Shown piece by piece: positions 8,940-17,502 of a DNA stretch of 64,000 nucleotides. The notes under the pieces are model-generated. The model saw only the letters and a list, made by a program, of their open reading frames with translations. It was not told where the DNA came from and did no database searches. The position numbers and the translations under genes are program-made. The first letter of the stretch is position 1. Every line of letters begins with the position of its first letter. The DNA is from Solibacteraceae bacterium (GTDB lineage: Bacteria; Acidobacteriota; Terriglobia; Bryobacterales; Bryobacteraceae), in assembly GCA_021324015.1 (NCBI GenBank), contig JAJPJX010000201.1, positions 57,316-121,315 on the forward strand, written 5' to 3'.

Positions 8940-11441
8940 TCACTGCGATTCCCGCATCGAATCCGGCCTGTTCTGCCGCGGCAGGCAGAGGGTGAACGTA
9001 GATCCTTTCCCGGCCTGGCTTTCCACGGTGACGCGGCCCCCATGCAACTCTGCAATCTCCCGTACCAGCGCCAGCCCCAGGCCGGTACCGGGCGCATCGG
9101 CGTCCTCCAGGCGGGGAACCCGATGGAATTTCTCGAAAATCCGCTCCAGGTGTTCCGGCGGAATGCCGTATCCCTGGTCGGCCACCCCAACCCGCAACTC
9201 CGCGGCATCTGCTTCCACCGAGACCGTGACTTCGGTGTGCTCCGGGCTGTATTTGATGGCGTTGGCCACCAGGTTGTTCACCGCGCGGGCGAGCAGGTCG
9301 GCGTCCGCCAGCAGCGCGGGCAGCCCCGCGCCGAATTTCTTTGCCAGCCGGATGCTGCGGCGGGCGGCCAGAGGCTCCAACAGGAGCACCACCCGCTCGA
9401 CCAGTAGTTCTACCCGCACCGGGCTGCGCGTGAGCGTCCGGGCGCCCGACTCCAGCCGCGCAATATCCAGGTACTCGTCGATCATGCGGGTCAGGCGCTT
9501 CACCTCCTCGTTCATCGCCTGGTTCATTTCCCGGCGGCGTTCGGGATCCACTTCGTACTGGGCCATTAGTTCGCTCATGCCCTGAATGGCCGTGAGCGGA
9601 GTGCGCATTTCATGCGAAACCAGCGCCACCACGTCATTCTTGGTCTGCTGCAACTCCCGCTGCCGGGTGATGTCGGAGAGCGAAGCCACGATGCCCAGGG
9701 CTGCGGCCGGCTCTTCTGCCGGGAACACCGCCGAGAGCCGCAGCGTGTAGTGCCGCGTGCGGCTGTCGCGGATGGCGATCTCCCGCTCGAGCGGCCTGCC
9801 GTCGGCGAGCAGGCGGGCCGGCAAGCCGCGAAAGTCATCCGGCAGGTGCGCCCGCTCGGCGAGCCGTTCGAACAGGTTCTCGCCTTTCAAGGATGCGCCC
9901 GGAGCGCCCAGGATTTCGGCCGCCCGCGGGTTGGCGAAGGCGATACGGCCGTCCGTGCCGGCCACCACCAGGCCGTCTTCCACCGAGCGCAGCGCGCGAT
10001 CGATAAAGCGGGCGCGCGCCAGCAGCCGCCGGTTCAGCCAGGCCAGGGCCTGCGCTTTCCACTCCACGCCGCGCGGCAGCTTCCACCACGGCGCGGGAGC
10101 GGCCAGGCGCGGATCGCCGGGTTCCGGGCGCGGGGAGCTTTCCGCAATCGGTGCCAGCAGTTCCTCCGCCTGGCCGATTTGAGCGATGCTGGCGTCCAGG
10201 CTGGCGCTCGCGGCGAGCGTGCGGCGCAGCAATCCCATCATTCCGGCGGCGGCGAACGATACCGTGGCCGCCGTCAGCGGCGGAAACACCAGGAACCAGC
10301 GGAACGCCAGGTAGGAGAGTCCCAGAGTGCCCGCCGCTACCACGGCCAGCGCGCCTGCCTGCCCGGGGAGTTCATACCGGCCCTGCGACACCGCCAGCAG
10401 CCCCAGCGTGGCGGCAGCCACCAGCATGGCGATCAGGAACGCCAGCCAGTCGGGGGTCTCCGTATAGAAGCGCGCCTGCAGGATGGTATTGATCGCGTTG
10501 GCCAGTACCTCCACGCCGGGCATCAGCGTGCCGTGCTGGCTGCCCCGCCAGTCCTCGGTGTGCAGAAAGGGCGAAGCCACCCGGTCGCCCAGCGAGGATG
10601 CCGTGGCCCCCACCAGCACATACCGGCCGCGCAGGGCGGCGGCGGGCGCCCGGCCGTCCAGCAGGTCGGCGATGCCGTAGGTGTGCGGGGCGAAGGAGCC
10701 GGCCGGGCCGATGTAATCAATCGCCATGCGCCCGGCCCGCAGGCGGTTCGGGACGCGCGCGCTCCCCGCCTGTGGCGCGATCACCAGCGTGGGGGCCGGA
10801 AACTGCGCCGGAATGCGGCGCGCGCCAAGCAGCATCCCCGAGGGGGTGTCCACCACCGCCTGCGGCACCGTGCCGTCGGCCACGCGTACGGCTTCCACAG
10901 CCATGGCTGGCAAGGCCCGGCCTTCGTCATCGGCGGCGCGCAGCGGCAGTTCCCCGGCCACCCCTTCCGATTCGGTGAATACGTTGACATGCCCCACGCC
11001 CGCCGCCGCGCGCTGAATGTCCGGAAGCGGTAGCAGCCAGCGGGCTTGGCCCTGCTCCCCCTCGGTCAACTGCGCCGCCACCACCACGTTCCCGGCGCGG
11101 GCGATGGCCTGGGCCAGCGCCGCGTCGTCCGCGGCATTCGTGGGGTCCGTGTACAGGACATCCAGGGCGATCACTTTGGGCTGCGCGGCGGCCAGGGTGT
11201 CGATGGCCCGCGCCATCAGCGATCGCGGCCAGGGAAACCGGCCGAACCGCGCAATGCTGGCGTCGTCGATGGCCACCAGCGCGATGTCGCCGGGAGGAGG
11301 CAGCGGTCCCCGGGCGCGCATCAGCCAGTCCCGCGCGTAGCGCTCGATTCCCGGCGCGCGCCACGCGGCGAAAATCCCCAGCGCCGCGGCGGCCACAACG
11401 ATGGCCAACGTGGCGGCAGCCTGGCGGGCGGACTTTCTCAT
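8940..11441 (-). CDS. CHASE2-domain sensor histidine kinase with PAS domain
   Basis: Encodes 833 residues. An N-terminal membrane segment (AAATLAIVVAAAALGIFAA) is followed by a large extracytoplasmic CHASE2 domain (VALVAIDDASIARFGRFPWPR, VIALDVLYTDPT, YVLVGATASSLGD) and then three membrane helices. A PAS domain (IDRALRSVEDGLVVAGTDGRIAFANPRA) precedes the kinase core: H-box VSHEMRTPLT (His about 610), N-box NNLVANAIKYSP, G1 VADQGYGIP and G2 GTGLGLALV. It should sense an envelope signal and phosphorylate the adjacent NtrC-like regulator. Start ATG 11441; the operon continues to the FecR-barrel gene, a plausible partner in sensing. Confidence 0.93.
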   Translation of the reverse strand: MRKSARQAAATLAIVVAAAALGIFAAWRAPGIERYARDWLMRARGPLPPPGDIALVAIDDASIARFGRFPWPRSLMARAIDTLAAAQPKVIALDVLYTDPTNAADDAALAQAIARAGNVVVAAQLTEGEQGQARWLLPLPDIQRAAAGVGHVNVFTESEGVAGELPLRAADDEGRALPAMAVEAVRVADGTVPQAVVDTPSGMLLGARRIPAQFPAPTLVIAPQAGSARVPNRLRAGRMAIDYIGPAGSFAPHTYGIADLLDGRAPAAALRGRYVLVGATASSLGDRVASPFLHTEDWRGSQHGTLMPGVEVLANAINTILQARFYTETPDWLAFLIAMLVAAATLGLLAVSQGRYELPGQAGALAVVAAGTLGLSYLAFRWFLVFPPLTAATVSFAAAGMMGLLRRTLAASASLDASIAQIGQAEELLAPIAESSPRPEPGDPRLAAPAPWWKLPRGVEWKAQALAWLNRRLLARARFIDRALRSVEDGLVVAGTDGRIAFANPRAAEILGAPGASLKGENLFERLAERAHLPDDFRGLPARLLADGRPLEREIAIRDSRTRHYTLRLSAVFPAEEPAAALGIVASLSDITRQRELQQTKNDVVALVSHEMRTPLTAIQGMSELMAQYEVDPERRREMNQAMNEEVKRLTRMIDEYLDIARLESGARTLTRSPVRVELLVERVVLLLEPLAARRSIRLAKKFGAGLPALLADADLLARAVNNLVANAIKYSPEHTEVTVSVEADAAELRVGVADQGYGIPPEHLERIFEKFHRVPRLEDADAPGTGLGLALVREIAELHGGRVTVESQAGKGSTFTLCLPRQNRPDSMRESQ

Positions 11442-11487
11442 GATTGAATTCTGCCGTACCCTGGCAGGAGATCGCCAACTTCCATTG

Positions 11488-11519
11488 ATGGAACCGAGCC
11501 GCGACCATCAGGGAGCGGT
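11488..11519 (+). repeat. Dispersed 32-bp repeat, copy A
   Basis: A 32-bp block beginning ATGGAACCGAGC and ending AGGGAGCGGT matches 22087-22118 at 31 of 32 positions by eye. Weaker similarity extends upstream (CCAACTT). Both copies lie in non-coding DNA. The core contains GACC...GGT(C/T), which can fold into a short hairpin. It is a candidate dispersed intergenic repeat family; a short ORF through it would be spurious. Confidence 0.65.
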
Positions 11520-11605
11520 TTCCTGCCACGGACTGCCACCGCAATCCAGTGGCCACGGCCGCTTCAATTTTGAATCAATCGGTTAGCGGACGACAGGAAT
11601 TCGCG

Positions 11606-11624
11606 GGGCGGCAAGTTGCCGCCC
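11606..11624. repeat. Palindromic repeat GGGCGGCAA-G-TTGCCGCCC (copy 2)
   Basis: A 9-bp perfect inverted repeat with a single central G. Its core is related to the palindrome at 5183-5197 and it has the same CCCGC flank. It lies about 36 bp before the UPF0182 start codon, upstream of the -10 box, so it could be an operator or only an intergenic repeat. Confidence 0.5.
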
Positions 11625-11647
11625 GCATCGCCGGCGGGTGGACCTGC

Positions 11648-11653
11648 TAAACT
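11648..11653 (+). promoter_or_regulatory. -10 box TAAACT for the UPF0182 gene, probably leaderless
   Basis: TAAACT ends 6 nt before the ATG at 11660, which places the expected transcription start on or next to the A of the start codon. No Shine-Dalgarno sequence lies between. No convincing -35 hexamer is seen. Confidence 0.45.
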
Positions 11654-11659
11654 CCGGGC

Positions 11660-14407
11660 ATGGCCTACTACCGCATCGAACGCCCGCGCTCGGCCCCCTC
11701 GCGCGCCGGTAGGATCACGCTGGTCATTCTGGTGCTTGCGCTGCTTCTGGGAGGGCGATCCATCGCCTCCTACGTCATCGAGTACGAGTGGTGGAAGGAA
11801 CTGGGCCAGACCGCCACCTGGTTCAGCATGCTCACCTATTCTCTGGCCCCGCTTGCGGCCGCGACCCTGCTGGCATTCGCAGTGCTTTGGGTGGCCCACG
11901 CCCGCGCCCTCAAGTTCGCGCGCACCGCCTTGCGGGAGCACCCGCTCTATGCGCGCCTCTCCGTGCTGGCGCTGCTGTTTCTGGGCTGGCTCATCGCTGC
12001 GGGATCCGTAGAGACCTGGACCGTGGTGCGTTACGCCGGCTCCCGGGGCCTGCCGGAAGCGGCCAACGCCTGGCGCGACGCCGTCTTCGGCAAGCCGCTT
12101 TCCTTCTACCTCTTCGATCTGCCCTTCTTCTCTGACGTGCGCGGCTACGTCCTGGCGCTCACCATCGTCAGCGTGCTGGTCTATTGGATCGCCGCGCGCG
12201 CCTGGCAACTGCGCTACCGCCTGCCCGAACTGCGGGACATGACGGAGTTTGATCCCCGCATCTTTCGACTGGAGGGCGGTCTGGAATCCCGGTTCCTGCG
12301 GGGCGCCGCCGTGGTCTTCCTGCTGGCCCTGGCCGTCCGTTTCTACCTGGCCCGGTACGAAATGGTCTATCAGGATCACGGTTTCATGGTGGGCATCGAT
12401 TATGTGGACCTCAACGTGGGCCTGCCCCTGCTGTGGCTGGTGATCTTTGCCTGCCTGGCCGCCGCCGTGTTCATCTGGCTGGGCCGCTGGCTGCTGGCCG
12501 GCCTGATGGCGCTGGCCCTGGTGGTGGAATTCGCGGTCCCGCGGGTGGTGGCCGCCGTGTACGTCCGCCCCAACGAGATTTCGCTCGAGAAACCCTACAT
12601 CCAGACGCACATCCAGGCCACCCGCGCGGCGTACGGTCTCGGCGCCCGCATGCGCGAAGTCGAGTTCAAAGCCCGGCAGGACGCGCCCATCGACGCCGCC
12701 CGGCACAAGAACCTGCTGGACAACGTGCGTCTCTGGGATTGGCGGGCCTTTCACGATACCATTACCCAGATCCAGGCGCTGCGCCAGTATTACGTCTTTC
12801 CCGATAGCGACGTGGACCGGTACACCATCGGCGGGCAGTACCGCCAGGTGCTGCTCTCGCCCCGCGAGCTGGACATCCGCCAGCTTCCCGACGCGCAATC
12901 CCGCTGGATCAACCCGCACTTCATCTATACCCACGGCTACGGGTTGGTCCTGGCCGAGGTCAGCAATATTACCCCGGACGGCCTGCCCGTCCTGCTGATC
13001 GAAAACGCTCCGCCGGAGGTCAAGACTCCCAGCCTGAAACTGACCCGGCCGGAGATCTACTACGGAGAAGTAGTGCATGAACCCGTCTTCGTGCACACCG
13101 CCCAGCAGGAATTCAACTACCCCTCCGGCGCCGACAACGTCTTTGCGCGGTATGAGGGCAAGGGCGGCATCCCTATTTCGTCGCTGACGATGCGCCTGGC
13201 CGCCGCTATCCGCGAAGGCGACGCCAACATTCTGCTGACCGACTACCTCACCGGCGAGAGCCGCATGATGATCCGGCGGAAGGTGAGCGACCGGCTCGAA
13301 GCCCTGGCCGGATTCATTCAGTGGGACGCCGATCCCTACCTGGTGATCACCGACGACGGCCGCCTGGTCTGGATGGTCGATGGTTATACCACCTCGGATG
13401 CGCACCCCTACTCGCGCGCCCTCGACCTGAGCGGCATCGGCAGCGTCAACTATATCCGCAACTCCGTGAAGGCCACCGTGGACGCTTACGACGGCGCCTG
13501 CAAGCTCTACATCTTCGCGCCTTCCGACCCCATCATCCTGGCGTATCAGAAACTCTTCCCCAACCTGTTCCGGCCACTTTCGGAAATGCCCGCCGATCTG
13601 CGCCGGCACGCCCGTTATCCGGAGACCCTGTTCCGGGTGCAGGCGGAAATCTACCGCACCTACCACATGACCGATCCGCAGTCCTTCTATAACAAGGAGG
13701 ACGTCTGGGATCTCGCCCGCTTTGTGGCTTCGCAGAGCAACCGCCCCGAGCCGGTCACGCCCACCTACGTGGTCGCCACCCTGCCAAACGAGGAGCAGCC
13801 CGAATTCCTGCTGCTGCTCCCCTTCACGCCGCGGTCCAAAGACAACCTCATCGGCCTGATGCTGGCCCGCTGCGACGGCGAGCACCTGGGCGAAATCGTG
13901 GTCTTGCAGCGCTCCAAGCAGGAGCTGATCTTCGGCCCCATGCAAATCGCCGCGCGCATCAACCAGGACCAGCAGATTTCCAAAGACCTGTCGCTCTGGA
14001 ACCAGCAGGGCTCCCAGGTGCTGCGCGGTCAGACGCTGGTGCTGCCCATCGGCGGCACTTTCCTCTACGTGGATCCCATTTACATCCAGGCCACCGAAGC
14101 GCGCATGCCGCAGTTGAAGAAGATCGTGCTGGCGGTGGGCAACCGGCTGATCTACACCGACACTTACGAGGAGGCCGTATCGCAGCTTTCGAGCGGCGCG
14201 CGGCAACTGATCCAGCAGGCCGAAGCCGCGGCGCCCCCGGGCGCTGCGCCGGCGGCGCCTGCCGCGGGAGCGCCCTCGCCCGCGGACCAGCGCCTGGAAA
14301 GCATCCGCAATCACATGCGCCGCTACCGCGAGCTGGCCGGCCAGGGGAAATGGGCCGAAGCCGGCAAGGAACTGGAAGCCATCGAAAACGAGGCCGCGCG
14401 AAAATAG
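11660..14407 (+). CDS. UPF0182 family membrane protein
   Basis: Encodes 915 residues, the usual length of this COG1615 family. The N-terminal third has about seven membrane helices (ITLVILVLALLLGG, LAPLAAATLLAFAVLWVA, SVLALLFLGWLIAAG, YVLALTIVSVLVYWIA, VVFLLALAVRFYLA, LLWLVIFACLAAAVFIWLG, LLAGLMALALVVEFAVPRVV). The large soluble part carries the family segments FVRPNEISLEKPYI-like and PDGLPVLLIENAPPEVK, plus SADNVFARYEGKGG-like. The tail is Ala/Pro-rich. Function is unknown in this widespread family. A HAD hydrolase follows 9 nt downstream on the same strand. Confidence 0.92.
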   Translation: MAYYRIERPRSAPSRAGRITLVILVLALLLGGRSIASYVIEYEWWKELGQTATWFSMLTYSLAPLAAATLLAFAVLWVAHARALKFARTALREHPLYARLSVLALLFLGWLIAAGSVETWTVVRYAGSRGLPEAANAWRDAVFGKPLSFYLFDLPFFSDVRGYVLALTIVSVLVYWIAARAWQLRYRLPELRDMTEFDPRIFRLEGGLESRFLRGAAVVFLLALAVRFYLARYEMVYQDHGFMVGIDYVDLNVGLPLLWLVIFACLAAAVFIWLGRWLLAGLMALALVVEFAVPRVVAAVYVRPNEISLEKPYIQTHIQATRAAYGLGARMREVEFKARQDAPIDAARHKNLLDNVRLWDWRAFHDTITQIQALRQYYVFPDSDVDRYTIGGQYRQVLLSPRELDIRQLPDAQSRWINPHFIYTHGYGLVLAEVSNITPDGLPVLLIENAPPEVKTPSLKLTRPEIYYGEVVHEPVFVHTAQQEFNYPSGADNVFARYEGKGGIPISSLTMRLAAAIREGDANILLTDYLTGESRMMIRRKVSDRLEALAGFIQWDADPYLVITDDGRLVWMVDGYTTSDAHPYSRALDLSGIGSVNYIRNSVKATVDAYDGACKLYIFAPSDPIILAYQKLFPNLFRPLSEMPADLRRHARYPETLFRVQAEIYRTYHMTDPQSFYNKEDVWDLARFVASQSNRPEPVTPTYVVATLPNEEQPEFLLLLPFTPRSKDNLIGLMLARCDGEHLGEIVVLQRSKQELIFGPMQIAARINQDQQISKDLSLWNQQGSQVLRGQTLVLPIGGTFLYVDPIYIQATEARMPQLKKIVLAVGNRLIYTDTYEEAVSQLSSGARQLIQQAEAAAPPGAAPAAPAAGAPSPADQRLESIRNHMRRYRELAGQGKWAEAGKELEAIENEAARK

Positions 14408-14416
14408 CGGACTGCT

Positions 14417-15174
14417 ATGCGACGGCGCGAAATCCTGGCTATGCCCGGCGCGCGAATGGCCGCGGCCATCAGTCCCCCCGCCGTGAAGGCGCTTGCCTTC
14501 GATGTCTTCGGAACGGTGGTGGACTGGCGCGGCTCCATCATCCGCGAAGGCGCCGCATGGGGCAAGGCCGAAGGCCTCCGGATCGACTGGGCGCGGTTCG
14601 CTGACCGCTGGCGGTCGGGTTACGGCCCGGCGATGGACAAAGTTCGCAGCGGCAAACTGCCGTGGATGAAGATCGACGCGCTGCACAGGATGATCCTGGA
14701 AGAACTGCTCGAGGAATTCCACATCACCGGACTGACGGAACAGGAGAAGGAGCACTGGAATCGCGTCTGGCATCGGCTCACGCCCTGGCCGGACGCGGTA
14801 GCCGGCCTGACACGGCTCAAGAAGAAATATGTAGTGTGCACGCTCTCCAACGGCAACGTTTCGCTGCTGGTGGAGATGGCGAAGCGGGGCGGCCTGCCGT
14901 GGGATGCCGTGCTCTCGGCCGAGCTGTTCCGCCGCTACAGCCGGATCGGGAAGTCTATCTCGGCGCGGCGGATCTGCTCGGCTGTCAACCCGCGGAAGTC
15001 ATGATGGTCGCGGCGCACCCCGGGGACTTGAAGGCCGCGGGCGCCTGCGGCCTGCGAACCGCGTATGTGCCCCGGCCGCGGGAGTATGGCCGGGGAGGGG
15101 CGGAGCCGGCGGCGGCAGAGTCGTTTCACGTGGCGGCGCGCGATTTTCTGGATCTCGCGGCCAGGCTGCTTTAG
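14417..15174 (+). pseudogene. HAD-superfamily hydrolase (haloacid dehalogenase type II-like), frameshifted
   Basis: The first frame carries HAD motif I (LAFDVFGTVVDW), motif II (VCTLSNGN) and runs to AELFRRY, then shifts to SRIGKS and stops at 15004. The family continuation PDREVYLGAADLLGC...VMMVAAHPGDLKAAGACGL, with motif III, is intact in another frame up to 15174. The break is in tac-ag-ccg near 14936-14941, where one base of a Lys or Gln codon is missing. Apart from this single deletion the protein is complete, so either a recent pseudogene or a sequencing/assembly error fits. Probable substrates are 2-haloacids or small phosphates. It converges with the ABC permease gene. Confidence 0.8.
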
Positions 15175-15192
15175 CGTGAGGAACCCGTCACC

Positions 15193-15807
15193 CTACGCCG
15201 GGCTGAACTTGCGCTCGAACCACCCCAGAACTGCGTCCGCCCCGAGCGCCATAAAGGCTGCCGGAATCGCTCCGGCCAGAATCTGCTTGGTGTCCACCGA
15301 CGCGATGCCGCGGAAAATAAACACGCCCAGCCCGCCGCCGCCGATCGCCGCGGCGATCGTGGCGGTCCCGATGGTGGTCACCGTGGCGATCCGCACGCCC
15401 GCCAGAATCGTGCGCGCCGCCAGCGGCATCTCCACTCGCCACAGCAGTTGCCGCCCGGTCATGCCCATGGCCACGGCCGATTCGCGCACCGCCGGGTCCA
15501 CCCCCAAAATGCCCGCCAGCGTGTTCCGCAGGATGGGCAGCAGCGCGTAGAGCACCAGGGCCACGATGGCCGTGCGTTTCCCGATCCCGCCGATCAGCGG
15601 CACCGGGATCAGAAAACCGAACAGCGCCAGGCTGGGAATCGTCTGCATCACGTTGGCGAAGCCCAGCAGCCACACTCGCCACCCGGGACGCCGCGTGAGC
15701 AGCACGCCCGCGGGCAGGGCGATGGCGATGGCGATGGCCAGCGAGACCAACACCAGCAGCAGGTGCTCCAGCGTCAGGTCCAGAAGTTCCCCGGAAAGTC
15801 CGCTCAT
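15193..15807 (-). CDS. ABC transporter permease, osmoprotectant (OpuB/ProW-like) type
   Basis: Encodes 204 residues with five to six membrane helices (LLLVLVSLAIAIAIALPAGVLL, VWLLGFANVMQTIPSLALFGFL, AIVALVLYALLPILRNTLAGI, TILAGVRIATVTTIGTATIAAAI). The EAA-type loop RESAVAMGMTGRQLLWRVEMPLA contacts the ATPase. The pattern FANVMQTIPSLALFGFLIP is typical of glycine-betaine/choline permeases and of EgtU-type ergothioneine permeases. It lacks a fused substrate-binding domain: it ends 13 residues after AFMALGADAVLG. Its ATG overlaps the ATPase stop in ATGA (15804-15807). Last gene of the egtB-egtD-ABC operon; no binding-protein gene follows. Confidence 0.88.
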   Translation of the reverse strand: MSGLSGELLDLTLEHLLLVLVSLAIAIAIALPAGVLLTRRPGWRVWLLGFANVMQTIPSLALFGFLIPVPLIGGIGKRTAIVALVLYALLPILRNTLAGILGVDPAVRESAVAMGMTGRQLLWRVEMPLAARTILAGVRIATVTTIGTATIAAAIGGGGLGVFIFRGIASVDTKQILAGAIPAAFMALGADAVLGWFERKFSPA

Positions 15808-16553
15808 CCGGCCGTCTCCTGCCGCCAGTCCAGGCCCGCCAGAAACGCTTGCGCTTCTCCACTCCCGGACCGCAGGAACTCCCCGGGCGCGGCCAGCGTT
15901 TCCAGCCGGCCATCGTGCAGTAGCGCGATGCGCGTCGCCAGCATCAGGGCCTCGCGCACGTCGTGGGTGACGAACAGAGAGGTCTTGGCCAGATCCCGCC
16001 CCAGCGCCCGGAACTGCCGCTGCAACTCGGTCCGCGTGACCGGATCCACCGCCCCGAACGGCTCGTCAAACAGCAGCAGCGGCGGATCCGCCGCCAGCGC
16101 CCGCGCTACCCCTACCCGCTGCCGCTGCCCGCCGGAAAGCTGCCGCGGATAGCGCGGCAGGAATTGTTCCGGCTCGAGTCCCACGCGCGTCAGCAGTTCT
16201 CCCGCCCGCTTCCGGATGCGCGCCGGGTCCCAGCCTTCCAGGCGCGGCACCAGGCCCACGTTCTGTTCCACCGTGTAGTGCGGAAACAGGCCGATCTCCT
16301 GGATTACGTAGCCGATCCGCCGCTTCAGCCGCACCGGGTCCCAGGCCGTGGTCGGCCGGCCCTCCACGCGGACTTCGCCGGAGGTGGGAAACAGCATCCC
16401 GTTGACCATCCGCAGCGCCGTGGTCTTCCCCGAGCCGCTGCGGCCCAGCAGCACGAGCGTTTCGCCCTCCTCGACCTCCAGGGTCAAGTCCCGCAGAATG
16501 TCGCGCGCGCCGATGCGATAGCATACCTGCCGGAACTCCACCAGCGCGTTCAT
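15804..16553 (-). CDS. ABC transporter ATP-binding protein, osmoprotectant (OpuA/EgtV-like) type
   Basis: Encodes 249 residues from ATG 16553. Walker A GRSGSGKT (37-44), Q-loop VIQEIGLFPHYTVEQNV (83-99), signature LSGGQRQRVGVARAL (139-153), Walker B LLLFDEPFGAVDP (159-171) and H-loop TH (196-197) are all present, so it should be an active ATPase. The Q-loop region resembles glycine-betaine/proline ATPases; the CBS tail of ProV/OpuAA is absent. The start overlaps the egtD stop in ATGA (16550-16553), and the longer ORF reaching 17234 is only an open frame across egtD. It forms the transporter with the following permease. Confidence 0.92.
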   Translation of the reverse strand: MNALVEFRQVCYRIGARDILRDLTLEVEEGETLVLLGRSGSGKTTALRMVNGMLFPTSGEVRVEGRPTTAWDPVRLKRRIGYVIQEIGLFPHYTVEQNVGLVPRLEGWDPARIRKRAGELLTRVGLEPEQFLPRYPRQLSGGQRQRVGVARALAADPPLLLFDEPFGAVDPVTRTELQRQFRALGRDLAKTSLFVTHDVREALMLATRIALLHDGRLETLAAPGEFLRSGSGEAQAFLAGLDWRQETAG

Positions 16554-17500
16554 GCCGTGAGCAGGCTCTCCGAGAAGGGCCACGCGGCGTCCACCCACTG
16601 CGCCTCGCAGCGAAAGCCCGCCCGAGCCGCCATCGTCCGGATCTCCTCCACGTGAAACTTGTGGCAGGACTCGGTCCAGATGGTTTCGTCGCGCGCGAAG
16701 TCCACGGTGAGGTTGGCCCCCGTGATCCGGACGGTTTGCGGAGCGCAAGCCCGCAGATGCATCTCGATCCGCCGCTCGGCCGCGTTCCAGCGCGCCTCGT
16801 GCGCGAAGTTCCGCGGCGCGAAGTCCCCGCCAAGTTCGCGATTTACGCGCGCCAGCAGGTTGCGGTTGAAGGCGGCCGTCACCCCGGCGGGGTCGTCGTA
16901 GGCCAGCAGCATCTGCGGCACGGGCTTCTCCAGGTCCGCGCCCAGCAGCAGCGCGTCGCCGGAGAGCAGGCTGGCGCGGATGTCCGCCAGAAAGCCTGCC
17001 GCTTCCCCGCGGTCGAAGTTGCCGATCGTGCTGCCCAGGAACAGCAGCAGCAGGCGCTGCTTCGCCGGGCGCCGCGCCGCCACCTCCCGCAATCCCTCCA
17101 GGTAAGACTGCGCGATGGGCACTACGGCGGCCACGGACGAAAGTTCCCGCACGCAGGCTGCCAGCGCGGCTGGGGAGACATCGATCGGATAGTAAGTCAC
17201 CGGACCGCGCCGCGCCAGCGCTTCCAGAATCCACCGGGTCTTGGCCCCGCCGCCGCTGCCGAGTTCCGCCACCACCACGGGACCGTCCAGGCGCGCGGCC
17301 AGATCCACCGCGTGGTCCCGGATCAGGCGCGCGTCCGCCCGCGTCAGCCCGTACTCCGGCAGCCTCGTGATGGCCTCGAACAGCGCGCTCCCTACCTCAT
17401 CGTAGAAGTAGCGGCACGGCAGCGTCTTCTGGCCGTCCCGGCCCAGGCCCGCCCGCACCTCCCGCGCAAACTCCGGCATTGCTTCGGCGCTTGCTTGCAT
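16550..17500 (-). CDS. egtD: L-histidine N(alpha)-methyltransferase EgtD
   Basis: Encodes 316 residues, the family length. EgtD trimethylates L-histidine with three S-adenosylmethionine to give hercynine, the first step of ergothioneine synthesis. Visible features: LPCRYFYDEVGSALFEAITRLPEY (N-terminal motif), the SAM-binding VVAELGSGGGAKTRWIL, YYPIDVSPAAL, LLLFLGSTIGNFDRGEA and the substrate-side AYDDPAGVTAAFNRNLLARVNRELGG. The ATG at 17500 lies 2 nt after the egtB stop; an in-frame TTG at 17506 would overlap that stop. Next to egtB and upstream of the ABC genes, in one operon. Confidence 0.95.
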   Translation of the reverse strand: MQASAEAMPEFAREVRAGLGRDGQKTLPCRYFYDEVGSALFEAITRLPEYGLTRADARLIRDHAVDLAARLDGPVVVAELGSGGGAKTRWILEALARRGPVTYYPIDVSPAALAACVRELSSVAAVVPIAQSYLEGLREVAARRPAKQRLLLLFLGSTIGNFDRGEAAGFLADIRASLLSGDALLLGADLEKPVPQMLLAYDDPAGVTAAFNRNLLARVNRELGGDFAPRNFAHEARWNAAERRIEMHLRACAPQTVRITGANLTVDFARDETIWTESCHKFHVEEIRTMAARAGFRCEAQWVDAAWPFSESLLTA

Positions 17501-17502
17501 GG

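Noticed and set aside
11564..14773. 1069-codon ORF on the minus strand
   Set aside because: Antisense to the UPF0182 gene. High-GC third positions make long antisense frames; no domain is readable.
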